Part shown: piece after piece, positions 37,287-47,403 of the stretch
How the letters are laid out: every line of letters starts with the position of its first letter
How positions within the stretch are numbered: position 1 is the first letter of the stretch
Assembly: GCF_000021485.1 (NCBI RefSeq)
Contig: NC_011761.1
Location: 1,518,001-1,582,000 of the forward strand
Length of the DNA stretch: 64,000 nt
Source: Acidithiobacillus ferrooxidans ATCC 23270
Lineage (GTDB): Bacteria > Pseudomonadota > Gammaproteobacteria > Acidithiobacillales > Acidithiobacillaceae
Reading direction: 5' to 3'
Position numbers and translations under genes: made by a program
Notes under the pieces: model-generated
Seen by the model: the letters and a program-made list of their open reading frames with translations, nothing else
Database searches by the model: none
Told to the model about the DNA's origin: nothing

Positions 37287-38088
37287 ATCCGGCGCGTCGG
37301 CTGCACCCGTACAGGTTCACGGGCAGTCACGGGCAGACCTACCGGACGGCCTCTTCGTTCCGCCGGATGCTCTGGAGCTGTTGCTGGAAAGCTTCTCCGG
37401 CCCGTTGGAGCTGCTGCTCTGGCTCATCCGCCGTAACCGCATGGATATCCGCGATATTCCCGTAGCCGAAGTGACCCGCCAGTACCTGCATTACCTGCAC
37501 GAGGCGCGTCGCCGCAATCTGGAACTCGCGGCGGAATATCTGGTGATGGCCGCCTGGCTGGCGGAGATCAAGGCGCGCATGCTGCTGCCGGTGCCTCCGA
37601 CTGGAGATGATACGGATTTTGATCCCCGGCAGGAGCTGGCGCGCCGCCTGGAAGCCCTGGCTATGGTGCAGGGTCAGGCTGCGGCGCTCCGCGGCCTGTC
37701 CCAGGCCGGTCGGGATTTCTGGCCGGTCTGCCCTGCGATACATCCCGATCCGTTCCCCGCACCTCCTCCAGTGTCTCTCACCGATCTGGCGAATGCCTGG
37801 CGGGCTTTGCTGGGGCGCCCGCCCCGCAGACTGGCTCCCGCCCATACCCTGGTACACCCGCATATGGGACTACGGCAGCGGATGGTGGAGGTGCTGTTGC
37901 TTTGTCGGCGGGAGTCGCGTCCCTGGTATCTCCATGAGCTTCTGCCGCTTGGGGCGGATCGCCTGGCTCTGGCCGTGTCCCTGTTGGCGGTGCTGGAGTT
38001 GCTCCGGCAGCGGGCATTGGCCCTGGTTGGAAATGAAGATGTGGGCTGGCAGATCGTTGTGGCGGCGGCGCAGGTCTTTGGCGACTGA
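37267..38088 (+). CDS. scpA: Segregation and condensation protein A
   Basis: ScpA is the kleisin that closes the SMC ring in chromosome condensation. The 273-residue protein has the N-terminal SMC-binding helix FSGPLELLLWLIRRNRMDI (about residues 42-60), then IPVAEVTRQYL and the AAEYLVMAAWLAEIKARMLLP helix. A C-terminal winged helix follows. The ATG at 37267 lies inside the trpS end. scpB follows with a TGATG overlap. Confidence 0.93.
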   Translation: MSVTTAESGASAAPVQVHGQSRADLPDGLFVPPDALELLLESFSGPLELLLWLIRRNRMDIRDIPVAEVTRQYLHYLHEARRRNLELAAEYLVMAAWLAEIKARMLLPVPPTGDDTDFDPRQELARRLEALAMVQGQAAALRGLSQAGRDFWPVCPAIHPDPFPAPPPVSLTDLANAWRALLGRPPRRLAPAHTLVHPHMGLRQRMVEVLLLCRRESRPWYLHELLPLGADRLALAVSLLAVLELLRQRALALVGNEDVGWQIVVAAAQVFGD

Positions 38089-38621
38089 TGCGTGAAGCGC
38101 TCCTGGCATTGTTTTTGTCCAGCGCCGAGCCGCTTACTCGCGCGCGCCTGGCCGATATTTTCGACGGCGACCCTGGCTGCGCGGGATGGGAGGCGGCGCT
38201 GGACATGCTGTTGGCTACCGGCGAGGGACCTCTGCAACTCGTCTGTGTAGCGGGTGGCTATCGTCTGCAGATTCATCCGCGTCACAACGCCCTCGTGGCG
38301 CGCCTCCATATGGAGCCACCACGGCCTTTGTCGCGGGCCACGTTGGAAACCCTGGCGGTGATTGCCTATCAGCAGCCGGTGACCCGTCCGGAAATCGAGC
38401 ACTGGCGTGGGGTTGCGGTCAGCGTGCAGATCATGCAGCAGCTTCAGGAGCGGGGCTGGATCACCACCAGCGGACACCGGGATACACCGGGTCGCCCCGC
38501 GCTTTGGGTGACAACACCCGGTTTTCTGGAGCATTTTTCATTGCCGTCGCTGGCTGCGTTGCCGGAGATCGTGACGATGGAAGAGGGCCAGACGGATATA
38601 CAGGCAGGCATAACGGACTGA
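38088..38621 (+). CDS. scpB: Segregation and condensation protein B
   Basis: ScpB dimers bind ScpA and stabilise the SMC complex. The 177-residue protein has two winged-helix domains, with the conserved LATGEGPLQLVCVAGGYRL, LSRATLETLAVIAYQQPVTRPEIE and RPALWVTTPGFLEHF segments. It normally precedes rluB directly; here sqr stands between them. Confidence 0.94.
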   Translation: MREALLALFLSSAEPLTRARLADIFDGDPGCAGWEAALDMLLATGEGPLQLVCVAGGYRLQIHPRHNALVARLHMEPPRPLSRATLETLAVIAYQQPVTRPEIEHWRGVAVSVQIMQQLQERGWITTSGHRDTPGRPALWVTTPGFLEHFSLPSLAALPEIVTMEEGQTDIQAGITD

Positions 38622-38664
38622 AACCTTATTAAAAATATATTTGGAAAGTTGCAACAATCTAATT

Positions 38665-38746
38665 TGACGAATTGGGAAGGTTCTATAATATTCCGACTAG
38701 AAATCCAATTGGGCTCGGTAAGCGAAATCCGATGTTGTGGCTTACC
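38665..38746 (+). promoter_or_regulatory. sqr promoter region and leader hairpin
   Basis: TTGACG (from 38665) is followed after about 14 bases by a perfect TATAAT. The spacing is short for sigma-70, so the TATAAT may work with a weak upstream -35 (AATTTG) or with an activator. A 7-bp stem GGTAAGC/GCTTACC (38717-38746) then lies in the 5' leader, 37 bases before the sqr ATG. It may stabilise the mRNA or be a regulator site. Confidence 0.5.
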
Positions 38747-38750
38747 TTGA

Positions 38751-40088
<1,338 letters not shown>

Positions 40089-40112
40089 TCGTTCCGTTGG
40101 TCAGTGAAAATG

Positions 40113-40140
40113 CCCCCGCCTGGTGCGGGGGTGTTTTTTT
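40113..40140 (+). terminator. Rho-independent terminator of sqr
   Basis: CCCCCGC (40113-40119), a 5-base loop and GCGGGGG (40125-40131) form a 7-bp GC stem, followed by TG and seven T residues. Confidence 0.92.
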
Positions 40141-40211
40141 ATAGGTGCCGGGGCGCGGACAGGATATGATCCCGGAAGTATTTGCCGCAGATGGACAGGT
40201 TTCGGAGAAAC

Positions 40212-41090
40212 ATGGACGAAAAATTGCAGAAGGTGCTCGCCCGCTTTGGGCTGGGGTCGCGCCGCCTCATGGAGGAATGGATCGCGGCGGGGCGTGTGGT
40301 GGTGAATGGCCAGATCGCCAAACTGGGTGACCGGGTGACGGCACAGGATAAAATTGCTGTTGACGGGGAGACGTTGCGAATTCCTTCCTGGGTACGTCCG
40401 CGCTTGCGAGTGCTGCGCTACCACAAACCGGCGGGGGAACTCACCACCCGCAATGACCCGGCAGGGCGTCCCACGGTTTTTGATCGCCTGCCGCGATTGC
40501 GCGGTAGCCGTTGGATTGCGGTAGGTCGCCTCGACTACAACACCGAAGGGCTGCTGCTGCTCACCAATGACGGTGATCTGGCCAACGCGCTGATGCATCC
40601 CCGTGCCGGCATCGAACGGGAATACGCTGTCCGGGTGCTGGGGGAAGTAAGTCCGGAGCAGCAGGTCCGGCTGCTACAGGGCGTAGTGCTGGAGGACGGC
40701 GAAGCGCATTTCGTGACCTTGCAGGAAGCCGGTGGTGAAGGCGCTAATCGCTGGTATCACGTCACTCTGGCAGAAGGGCGCAATCGTGAGGTAAGGCGAC
40801 TTTTTGAGGCGGTGGGCCTGACCGTGAGCCGCCTGATTCGGGTGCGTTACGGGGTGGTGGAGATGCCGCGCCTGCTCAAGACCGGTTACTTTGACGAATT
40901 GCCCGATGAAGAACGTGACGCCCTGCTCGCCAGTGTACAGTGGGTCAATCCCGCTACACCACCTTCCGACAGCGTGGAACGCGTCACCGCGCCGCTGCCG
41001 GACGCGCGAAAAAATAACAGTCGGAGGGAAGCCCGGCAGACGCCATCGCGTGGCCGGCCGGGGCAGGGACGGCGAACGGTCCGGGATTAG
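40212..41090 (+). CDS. rluB: 23S rRNA pseudouridine synthase (RluB-type)
   Basis: RluB makes pseudouridine 2605 in 23S rRNA. The 292-residue protein has an N-terminal S4 RNA-binding domain (EKLQKVLARFGLGSRR... VVVNGQIAKLGD) and the RsuA-family core, with the catalytic Asp in VGRLDYNTEGLLLLTNDG (about residues 107-124) and EGRNREVRRLFEAVG later. The C-terminal tail is basic and Pro/Arg-rich. I chose the ATG at 40212; an upstream ATG at 40182 is possible. Confidence 0.93.
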   Translation: MDEKLQKVLARFGLGSRRLMEEWIAAGRVVVNGQIAKLGDRVTAQDKIAVDGETLRIPSWVRPRLRVLRYHKPAGELTTRNDPAGRPTVFDRLPRLRGSRWIAVGRLDYNTEGLLLLTNDGDLANALMHPRAGIEREYAVRVLGEVSPEQQVRLLQGVVLEDGEAHFVTLQEAGGEGANRWYHVTLAEGRNREVRRLFEAVGLTVSRLIRVRYGVVEMPRLLKTGYFDELPDEERDALLASVQWVNPATPPSDSVERVTAPLPDARKNNSRREARQTPSRGRPGQGRRTVRD

Positions 41091-41099
41091 AGGTCGCCA

Positions 41100-41771
41100 A
41101 TGCGGGAACAAGGGGGCTGGTCAGCCGTATTCGGAATGCTGGAGGAGGCCTTCGGCCCCCAGGACTGGTGGCCCGCGCAGTCCCCCTTTGAGGTCATGGT
41201 GGGTGCGATCCTGACCCAGAATACCGCCTGGCGCAATGTCGAAAAGGCGATTGCCAATCTACGGGCAGTCGACGCGCTGAGTGTGCGGGCTCTTCTCGCT
41301 CTGCCCGAAGGGGATCTGGCGGAACTGCTCCGGCCATCCGGATTTTACCGGATAAAGACCAGACGCCTGCTGGCCTTGTGCCGGTTCCTGGAGGCCCGGG
41401 GTGTGGGTGCTGCGCCGGAACAGCTTGCGCGGCAGGCGAACATTCCGACGCTGCGGAAAGACTTGCTGGCAGTCCATGGTATCGGCGCGGAGACGGCGGA
41501 TTCCATCCTGCTCTATGCCCTGGGCCTGCCGGTCATGGTGGTAGACGCCTATACCCGCAGGATCGGCAGTCGCCTGGGTCTGCTGGAAGATGATCTTTCC
41601 TACGGCGAAGTGCAGGCCGGGATGGAGGCTGAACTGCAGCCCGGCGATGTGCAGACACGCAATGCGCTGCATGCGCTGCTGGTCTCGCTCGGCAAGGATT
41701 ACTGTCGGCCCCGCCCGCGCTGTGGCCTCTGCCCTCTCCATGCGTGCTGCGCCTATGCCGCAGGAGCATGA
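41100..41771 (+). CDS. Endonuclease III-like HhH-GPD DNA glycosylase
   Basis: The 223-residue protein has the HhH-GPD fold: VGAILTQNTAW (about residues 34-44), the helix-hairpin-helix LLAVHGIGAETADSILLYALG (split here after the Gly) with the catalytic-site Asp in VMVVDAYTRR, and a 4Fe-4S loop Cys-x6-Cys-x2-Cys-x5-Cys at about residues 201-217. The usual catalytic Lys of the HhH in true Nth is replaced by Glu-Thr, as in the Nth-related group sometimes called endonuclease III domain protein. It may act as a monofunctional base-excision glycosylase. It starts 9 bases after rluB. Confidence 0.87.
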   Translation: MREQGGWSAVFGMLEEAFGPQDWWPAQSPFEVMVGAILTQNTAWRNVEKAIANLRAVDALSVRALLALPEGDLAELLRPSGFYRIKTRRLLALCRFLEARGVGAAPEQLARQANIPTLRKDLLAVHGIGAETADSILLYALGLPVMVVDAYTRRIGSRLGLLEDDLSYGEVQAGMEAELQPGDVQTRNALHALLVSLGKDYCRPRPRCGLCPLHACCAYAAGA

Positions 41772-41807
41772 GGCGCGCGCCGCGCCCCGGAGAGACTCCC
41801 GGCGGAG

Positions 41808-42068
41808 TCAGATTTTTTTGATGATCTTGATGATGCTGAGAAGGATGACCGCGCCGATGAACGCCACGATGACGGCGCCGACGATGCCCGCCCCGAAAAG
41901 GCCGGCCAGGCCGAAAAAGATGAGGACAAAGCCGCCGATGAACGCGCCGATGATACCCACGATGATATCTCCGACCATTCCGAAGCCGCGTCCCGTGATC
42001 AGCAGCCCGGCCAGCCAGCCGGAGATGCCGCCGATGAGGAGGAAGATGATGATGCTCAAGAGAGTCAT
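41808..42068 (-). CDS. GlsB/YeaQ/YmgE-family small membrane protein
   Basis: The 86-residue protein is almost entirely three hydrophobic helices with Gly-rich turns (GGISGWLAGLLITGRGFG, GDIIVGIIGAFIGGF). This is the transglycosylase-associated or YmgE family, small inner-membrane proteins often induced by acid or envelope stress. It is the last gene of the operon that starts with the FAD/NAD oxidoreductase at 51138, 6 bases after the gene before it. Confidence 0.85.
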   Translation of the reverse strand: MTLLSIIIFLLIGGISGWLAGLLITGRGFGMVGDIIVGIIGAFIGGFVLIFFGLAGLFGAGIVGAVIVAFIGAVILLSIIKIIKKI

Positions 42069-42074
42069 GGGCGG

Positions 42075-42347
42075 TTACTCAACGATGACTTCCAGCGCGC
42101 CGACATCCAGCAACGCGGCTTCCGCCATCGCGGATTCCCTTTCGTCGAAGCCATAGAATTCACAGGAGACGACGTCTTTTTCTGCAAAAACCGCATGCTT
42201 GAGATGTATCTGCTGCTGCAGAATCTTGCGCAATACGTCATAGTAATCCGCATGATCCGGATGGTTTTCCATCAACGTCCTGCGGATGCTGGAAAATCCC
42301 TCCCTGACCGCAACTTCATCATTGAATAGCGCTTTTATAGCAAACAT
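42075..42347 (-). CDS. Hypothetical 90-residue acidic protein
   Basis: The protein is soluble and acidic with no membrane segment. It has a helical centre with several His (NHPDHADYYDVLRKILQQQIHLKHAVF) and a single Cys in a strand (VVSCEFYGFDERE), and ends in a hydrophobic strand. A metal or sensor role is possible but unsupported. It is packed between an EmrB-like pump (7 bases upstream) and a GlsB-type gene (6 bases downstream), so it is really expressed in a stress-linked operon. Confidence 0.6.
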   Translation of the reverse strand: MFAIKALFNDEVAVREGFSSIRRTLMENHPDHADYYDVLRKILQQQIHLKHAVFAEKDVVSCEFYGFDERESAMAEAALLDVGALEVIVE

Positions 42348-42354
42348 AAGGCTC

Positions 42355-43887
42355 CTAGGATTTATCCTTCATCAGTAGCGCGATGAGCATCACGACCAAA
42401 AAGCTCCAGAACAGGAACATGAACGCATCCAGTATACCACGCATTGCCGCATGCTGCGCCAGAACCCGGCCCAGCACCTGCCAGGTCAGATTTCCCTGAC
42501 GCAAACCGGCGCCACCCAGGTAACGCGGCAATGCCGCATTGAAGGGGCTGATATGCCCTCCCATCTGGTTCCACGCCGCCTGCGCCTCTTCGGTCATGAT
42601 GGTGGAGACGATGGCAATGCCCACAGAACCGCCCAGATTGCGCATGAGATTGAATATCCCCGATCCCTCCGGCGTCTGCTCCTTGCTGAGGGTCGCAAAA
42701 GCCAGCGTAAATAGGGGGATGGATACCAGGCCGAGACCGAGGCCCCGGATCACCCCAGGCCAGATGATCCAGGCAGGGCTTACCTGCAGGTTATAGGAGA
42801 GGCTGATCCAGGTGCCCGTGGCACCCAAAAAAACTCCGGCCATGATCATCCAGCGGGGGTTGGCCCCGCGATTGAGCAGGCGTCCCGCCATCCACATGGA
42901 AATCCAGGAGCCCAGGCCCTGGGGAGCCATGGCAAGGCCTGCGGTTTGCGGTTCGTACCCCATATAATCCTGCAGATAGATGGGCAGAATCACCATGGTC
43001 CCATAAAGCGCGAGGCCGAATAAACCTATACCCGCACTGCCCAGGGTCAGGGAGCGATCCTTGAGCAGGCGCAAGTCGACCAGCGGATGGGCGACGCTGA
43101 GCGAACGCAGTACAAAGAGAAAAATGCCGGTGCCCGCCGACAACATCAGGATGATGATGAAGTCGGAGCTCAACCAGCCGTCCTGATCGCCGAGGCTGAG
43201 CATCATCTGCAACGCACCCAGCCCGATGGCCATCCATACGAATCCAAGCCAATCAATCGGCCGGGGATGTTCGCTTTTGCCAAAGCGGGGGATGTAAAAA
43301 ATCAGCATGGTAAAGGCGATGATGCCAATGGGTATATTGACGTAGAAACACCAACGCCAGGAGAGATTTTCGGTGAGATAGCCGCCGAGCACCGGACCGA
43401 CGATGGGACCGAGCATGGTGCCCATGCCCAGGGTCGCCATGGCTACCCCCCGTTTCTCCCGGGGATACGCCTGAACCAGAATGGCCTGCCCGACAGGTAC
43501 CAGAGAGGCGCCCAGTGCTCCCTGCAGGAAACGCCAAAGAACGATTTCCGTGAGGCTGTGGGATTGTCCGCTCATGACCGAGCAGACCAGGAAGCCGGCC
43601 ACGCTCCACAGGATGAGCCGGCGTTGTCCGAAGCGCTCGACCAGTAAGCCGGTCAAGGGAGTGACGATGACCATGGCCAGCATGTAGGTGGTGAGTGCCC
43701 AGGTAATCTGATCGCTGTTGGCGTGAAGCGACCCCTCCATGTGCGGCAGCGCCACGTTGACGATCGTGATGTCCAGAACATTCATGATGATGCAGGCCAT
43801 TACGGCGACAGTAATGGCGAGAAGATGCGGGCTGCCCGTTTTATCGAAATTTCCGCTTGCGAGCATTGGCGCGTGAACGCCATCCAT
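42355..43887 (-). CDS. EmrB/QacA-type drug efflux transporter (MFS, DHA2)
   Basis: The 510-residue protein has 14 predicted membrane segments. MFS motifs include LDITIVNVALPHM in the first segment (motif D1), GLLVERFGQRR in loop 2-3 (motif A) and GPIVGPVLGGYL in segment 5 (antiporter motif C). DHA2 pumps export drugs or organic acids against protons and usually pair with a membrane-fusion protein (EmrA); none is beside it. It starts 2 bases after hdeD, so it belongs to the glgP operon and may export a metabolite or organic acid. Confidence 0.9.
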   Translation of the reverse strand: MDGVHAPMLASGNFDKTGSPHLLAITVAVMACIIMNVLDITIVNVALPHMEGSLHANSDQITWALTTYMLAMVIVTPLTGLLVERFGQRRLILWSVAGFLVCSVMSGQSHSLTEIVLWRFLQGALGASLVPVGQAILVQAYPREKRGVAMATLGMGTMLGPIVGPVLGGYLTENLSWRWCFYVNIPIGIIAFTMLIFYIPRFGKSEHPRPIDWLGFVWMAIGLGALQMMLSLGDQDGWLSSDFIIILMLSAGTGIFLFVLRSLSVAHPLVDLRLLKDRSLTLGSAGIGLFGLALYGTMVILPIYLQDYMGYEPQTAGLAMAPQGLGSWISMWMAGRLLNRGANPRWMIMAGVFLGATGTWISLSYNLQVSPAWIIWPGVIRGLGLGLVSIPLFTLAFATLSKEQTPEGSGIFNLMRNLGGSVGIAIVSTIMTEEAQAAWNQMGGHISPFNAALPRYLGGAGLRQGNLTWQVLGRVLAQHAAMRGILDAFMFLFWSFLVVMLIALLMKDKS

Positions 43888-43889
43888 CG

Positions 43890-44447
43890 CTATTGATGGT
43901 CTCCGGAGACGGCATTGCGGAGCATCAGCAGAATGACGCCATCAAAAATCAGATTTACGCCCACAAAGATACCGACCAGGATGAGCGAGCCCTGTGGCCA
44001 GGTGACAAAAAACAGAATGGCTATGACGACATCGATTACCCCGCTGAAAATAAACCACCCCCGTCCGTGACCGGCGTGGACATTGGACTGGGTGAAGTTG
44101 CGGTAGGCATCCATGACGAAATACAGGATGAACATCAGGCCGATGGCGGCGATGCCGGCGTTGGGCAGTGCAATCATCACTCCGCCGGTGGCCAACAGCA
44201 GTACCGGCTTGAGCCAGTCCGCCAAATGATGCTGATGCATCTGATAGCTGTGGATGAACCAGGTGAATCCGGCAATGATCAATAGGGCCGCCAGCACGCC
44301 ATCGGTTGCGGCAGACAGAATGACCGGGCTCAGCAGTCCGAAAATACCGATGATGATCAGGACGACGGCGATGGGCAGCACGTACTTGCCGAACATTTTC
44401 CGTTCGGCCTCGACGACCGTGGAAAGATCGGGTATCTGGTTGTTCAT
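43890..44447 (-). CDS. hdeD: HdeD-family acid-stress membrane protein
   Basis: The 185-residue protein has six hydrophobic segments in three pairs, with the DUF308 repeat pattern (GIFGLLSPVILSA, GGVMIALPNAG, WFIFSGVIDVVIAI). HdeD proteins are inner-membrane proteins linked to acid resistance in enterobacteria, fitting an acidophile. It lies 12 bases after glgP. Confidence 0.87.
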   Translation of the reverse strand: MNNQIPDLSTVVEAERKMFGKYVLPIAVVLIIIGIFGLLSPVILSAATDGVLAALLIIAGFTWFIHSYQMHQHHLADWLKPVLLLATGGVMIALPNAGIAAIGLMFILYFVMDAYRNFTQSNVHAGHGRGWFIFSGVIDVVIAILFFVTWPQGSLILVGIFVGVNLIFDGVILLMLRNAVSGDHQ

Positions 44448-44459
44448 GGAACTCTCCTT

Positions 44460-46985
44460 TCAGCGATACCAGAGTATCTCTGTACTTTCCAGGGGGACCA
44501 GGCATCCCTCGCGATATGGGATGATCCTGGGTGTAAAAGCCTCCACCGGGTGGCGGGCCGGCACTGTACAGTGATAATTGTGGCTGTTGATGGCGCCGCT
44601 CAGGGCTTCTCCGCGCGTCATGGTATAGAGGGTCGGGCACTGTCCCCCCTCGCCGTTGGCGAAGAGCTGTACCGCAACGGCGTCTGGGTTGAGGTCATCC
44701 AGATATACGGGCACCTGAAAATGGTGGGTATCGGTATCGCTTTGCACATTCAGTTCGCCAAAATGCACGCTTTGCCAGTGCTGGCGAATTTCATGCTGCC
44801 ATTTGCAGATGCCTTCAACGGTGGCGCGGTCGCTGCGCGCGGCCAGAAGTCGTGCGGCCGGGACGTAGAGGGTGGATACATATTCCTGCAACATGCGATT
44901 GGTGCTGAATTGCGGGGTCAGGCGGCCCATGCTTTCGCGGATTTTGCCGACCCAGCCGCACGGGCAGCCGTTGGCATCGCGTTGGTGGTAAAAGAGGGGC
45001 ACGACTTCGTCTTCCAGCAGGCGATAGAGCTGCTGTGCTTCCTGTTGGTCCCATGCCAGATCGGTATCATGTTCCTGCCCGTCGCCCAGGGCCCACCCGA
45101 CCTCCGGGCAATAGGCCTCGGCCCACCAGCCGTCCAGCTCCGAGAGATTGAGGCCGCCATTGACCAATACTTTCATGCCGCTGGTACCGCTCGCTTCCCA
45201 GGGGCGGCGCGGTGTATTGATCCACAGGTCGACACCCTGCACCAGGTGTTCGGCGACCAGCATGTCATAGTCGGTGATGAAGACGACGCGCCCGGCCAGG
45301 TCGGGATACTGGTGAATGAACTGGGTCCACTGCTGGATCATGGCCTTACCGGCGCCATCCTGGGGATGAGCCTTGCCCGCGATCAGCAGTTGTACGGGAT
45401 AGCGCGGGTTGTTCAGCAGGCGGTACAGACGATCCGGGTCGCTCAGGAGCATGTTGGGGCGCTTGTAGGCGGCAAAGCGGCGGGCGAAACCGATGGTGAG
45501 GGTGTTGGGGTCGAGCGCCGTTTTCGCTTGTTCACACTCTCTTTCGGGCGCATAGGTTGCCGCCAGTTGCTGCTGCAGGCGCTGGCGGGCGAATTGGATC
45601 ACCTCCTGCCGCGCGACGCTGCGCAGGTGCCAGATATCGGCATCAGCGGTCTGGCGAAAGTCCGTTTCGATATCCTTCAGGTCCCCAAGCCAGCGGGACT
45701 TGCCGCAGTATGTGGTCCACAGGGCGTCGGCTTCGGCGGAGTCCCAGGAGGGCATATGCACGCCGTTGGTGACGTGGGTGACGGGAACTTCGTCTTCGGG
45801 CCAGCGTGGGAACAGAGGCTGGAATAAGCGACGGCTGACGGTTCCATGCAGGCGGCTGACGCCATTGACGGTCAGGCTGCCGCGAATGGCGAGCCACGCC
45901 ATGTTGAAGGGTTCACGGCGGTCTTCGGGATGCTCCCGGCCTAAGGCAAGGACGGTTTCTATGTCAATCCCGAAAGCCTCGGAGGCACCGGCAACGTAGC
46001 GTGTCATCAGTTCCGGCGGAAAGCGGTCGAAACCGGCGGAGACCGGGGTGTGCGTAGTGAAGATATTGCCAGCGCGGGTGGCGGTGAGGGCGCAGGCGAA
46101 GTCGGTACCGTGATCCCGCATATGGCTGTAGGCCCGGGCGAGAATGGCGAAGGCTGCATGCCCCTCGTTGAGATGGCAGATATCCGGCTGGATACCCAGG
46201 CGGCGCAGCAGCATCCAGCCGCCGACGCCCAGGCAGATTTCCTGCTGCAGGCGGGTCTCCGGGCCGCCGCCATAGAGCTCGGCGGTGATGCCCCGGTCGG
46301 CGGGGGCGTTGAGGGGATCGTTGCTGTCGAGCAGATACAGGGTCACCCGGCCGACCTGTGCCTGCCAGGCGCGGAGGATGACGGTGCGGCCGGGAAAGGG
46401 CATTTCCAGACGCAGCCATTCGCCCGCCGCGTCCCGCACCGGGGTGACGGGCATCTGGGTGGGGTCGTTGTACGGATAGAGTTCGATCTGACGACCACAC
46501 TCATCCAGACTCTGACGGAAATAACCCTGCTGCCAGAGCAGGCCGATACCGAGCAGAGGAACACCGAGATCACTGGCGGTTTTCAGGCAATCGCCGGCAA
46601 GGATACCCAGGCCGCCCGAGTAGATGGGCAGGGACTCGGATAGACCAAACTCCATGCTGAAATAGGCCACCTGACGGAAGGGAGGGTGAGGATAGGTTTT
46701 ACCGAACCAGCACGTTTGCGCGAGACGGTTGCGGTGTTCGGTGACGAAGGCCTCCAACTCCGCGATGAAGTCTTTATCCTGGGCCAGTTGCTGGAGTGCC
46801 TCGCTGCCAGCGTTCTGCAGAATCAGCCACGGATTGTGGGTCTGCTCCCAGAGTTTGGGGGCAATATGCTGCCAGAGGGTGTCGGAGACATGGCTCCAGG
46901 ACCAGCGCAGGTCGAGGGCAAGTTCCGCCAGGCCGGCCAGTGATTCGGGTAGTTGCGGGAGCAGGTAGCAAGGGGCGATGGTCAC
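44460..46985 (-). CDS. glgP: Alpha-glucan (glycogen) phosphorylase
   Basis: GlgP releases glucose-1-phosphate from glycogen with PLP. The 841-residue protein begins with a DUF3417 head (LALDLRWSWSH, about residues 22-32), then YFSMEFGLSESLPIYSGGLG (about 106-125). It ends with the PLP region RPWEASGTSGMK, whose Lys forms the Schiff base, and NGGLNLSELDGWW. That is the DUF3417-containing subfamily of alpha-glucan phosphorylases. It stands 56 bases after the enolase-fragment gene. Confidence 0.95.
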   Translation of the reverse strand: MTIAPCYLLPQLPESLAGLAELALDLRWSWSHVSDTLWQHIAPKLWEQTHNPWLILQNAGSEALQQLAQDKDFIAELEAFVTEHRNRLAQTCWFGKTYPHPPFRQVAYFSMEFGLSESLPIYSGGLGILAGDCLKTASDLGVPLLGIGLLWQQGYFRQSLDECGRQIELYPYNDPTQMPVTPVRDAAGEWLRLEMPFPGRTVILRAWQAQVGRVTLYLLDSNDPLNAPADRGITAELYGGGPETRLQQEICLGVGGWMLLRRLGIQPDICHLNEGHAAFAILARAYSHMRDHGTDFACALTATRAGNIFTTHTPVSAGFDRFPPELMTRYVAGASEAFGIDIETVLALGREHPEDRREPFNMAWLAIRGSLTVNGVSRLHGTVSRRLFQPLFPRWPEDEVPVTHVTNGVHMPSWDSAEADALWTTYCGKSRWLGDLKDIETDFRQTADADIWHLRSVARQEVIQFARQRLQQQLAATYAPERECEQAKTALDPNTLTIGFARRFAAYKRPNMLLSDPDRLYRLLNNPRYPVQLLIAGKAHPQDGAGKAMIQQWTQFIHQYPDLAGRVVFITDYDMLVAEHLVQGVDLWINTPRRPWEASGTSGMKVLVNGGLNLSELDGWWAEAYCPEVGWALGDGQEHDTDLAWDQQEAQQLYRLLEDEVVPLFYHQRDANGCPCGWVGKIRESMGRLTPQFSTNRMLQEYVSTLYVPAARLLAARSDRATVEGICKWQHEIRQHWQSVHFGELNVQSDTDTHHFQVPVYLDDLNPDAVAVQLFANGEGGQCPTLYTMTRGEALSGAINSHNYHCTVPARHPVEAFTPRIIPYREGCLVPLESTEILWYR

Positions 46986-47041
46986 GAAGTTCTCCGGTTC
47001 AGTGGGGTGCGCGGTAGGCCGCGTTGGGTAATGAAAGTCGG

Positions 47042-47392
47042 CTAAAACCTTACGAGTCTGCGGAAAGCATGTTTGCCGGCGAAACTGGCGGTGGCACCCA
47101 GTTCTTCCTTGATACGCAGCAACTGGTCGTGATTGGCCACCCGTTCGCCACGCGCCGGAGCACCCGACTTCAGATGCCCCGTATCCAGGGCGACGGTGAG
47201 GTCGGCAATGAAATCGTCAGGGGTCTCACCGGAGCGGTGGGACACAAAAGCGTCCCAGCCATGGAACTGGGCCAGCCGTGTGGCGGTGATGGTCTCGGTC
47301 ACCGTACCGATCTGATGGAGTTTGATGAGGGTAGCGTTGGCGATGTTGTCCTCCATGGCGCGGGCGGTGAGGTCTTGGATACGGCTGTCCAT
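47042..47392 (-). CDS. Enolase C-terminal fragment as a separate gene
   Basis: The 116-residue protein matches only the last quarter of enolase. It has [12 protein letters not shown] (Lys24 equals the catalytic base of enolase), [12 protein letters not shown] (Ser51-His52-Arg53-Ser54) and GHLKSGAP (Lys75, equal to the second catalytic Lys), then the conserved end [15 protein letters not shown]. The metal-ligand acids (Asp245, Glu289, Asp316 in E. coli numbering) and the Glu pair of the N-terminal side are missing, so it cannot be an enolase alone. Yet it has its own ATG with AGGAG 6-7 bases upstream, an uninterrupted frame and intact motifs, and sits 11 bases after pyk in the operon. It is either a recent truncation or a kept regulatory or complementing piece. 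Confidence 0.8.
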   Translation of the reverse strand: MDSRIQDLTARAMEDNIANATLIKLHQIGTVTETITATRLAQFHGWDAFVSHRSGETPDDFIADLTVALDTGHLKSGAPARGERVANHDQLLRIKEELGATASFAGKHAFRRLVRF

Positions 47393-47403
47393 AAATGCTC
47401 CTG

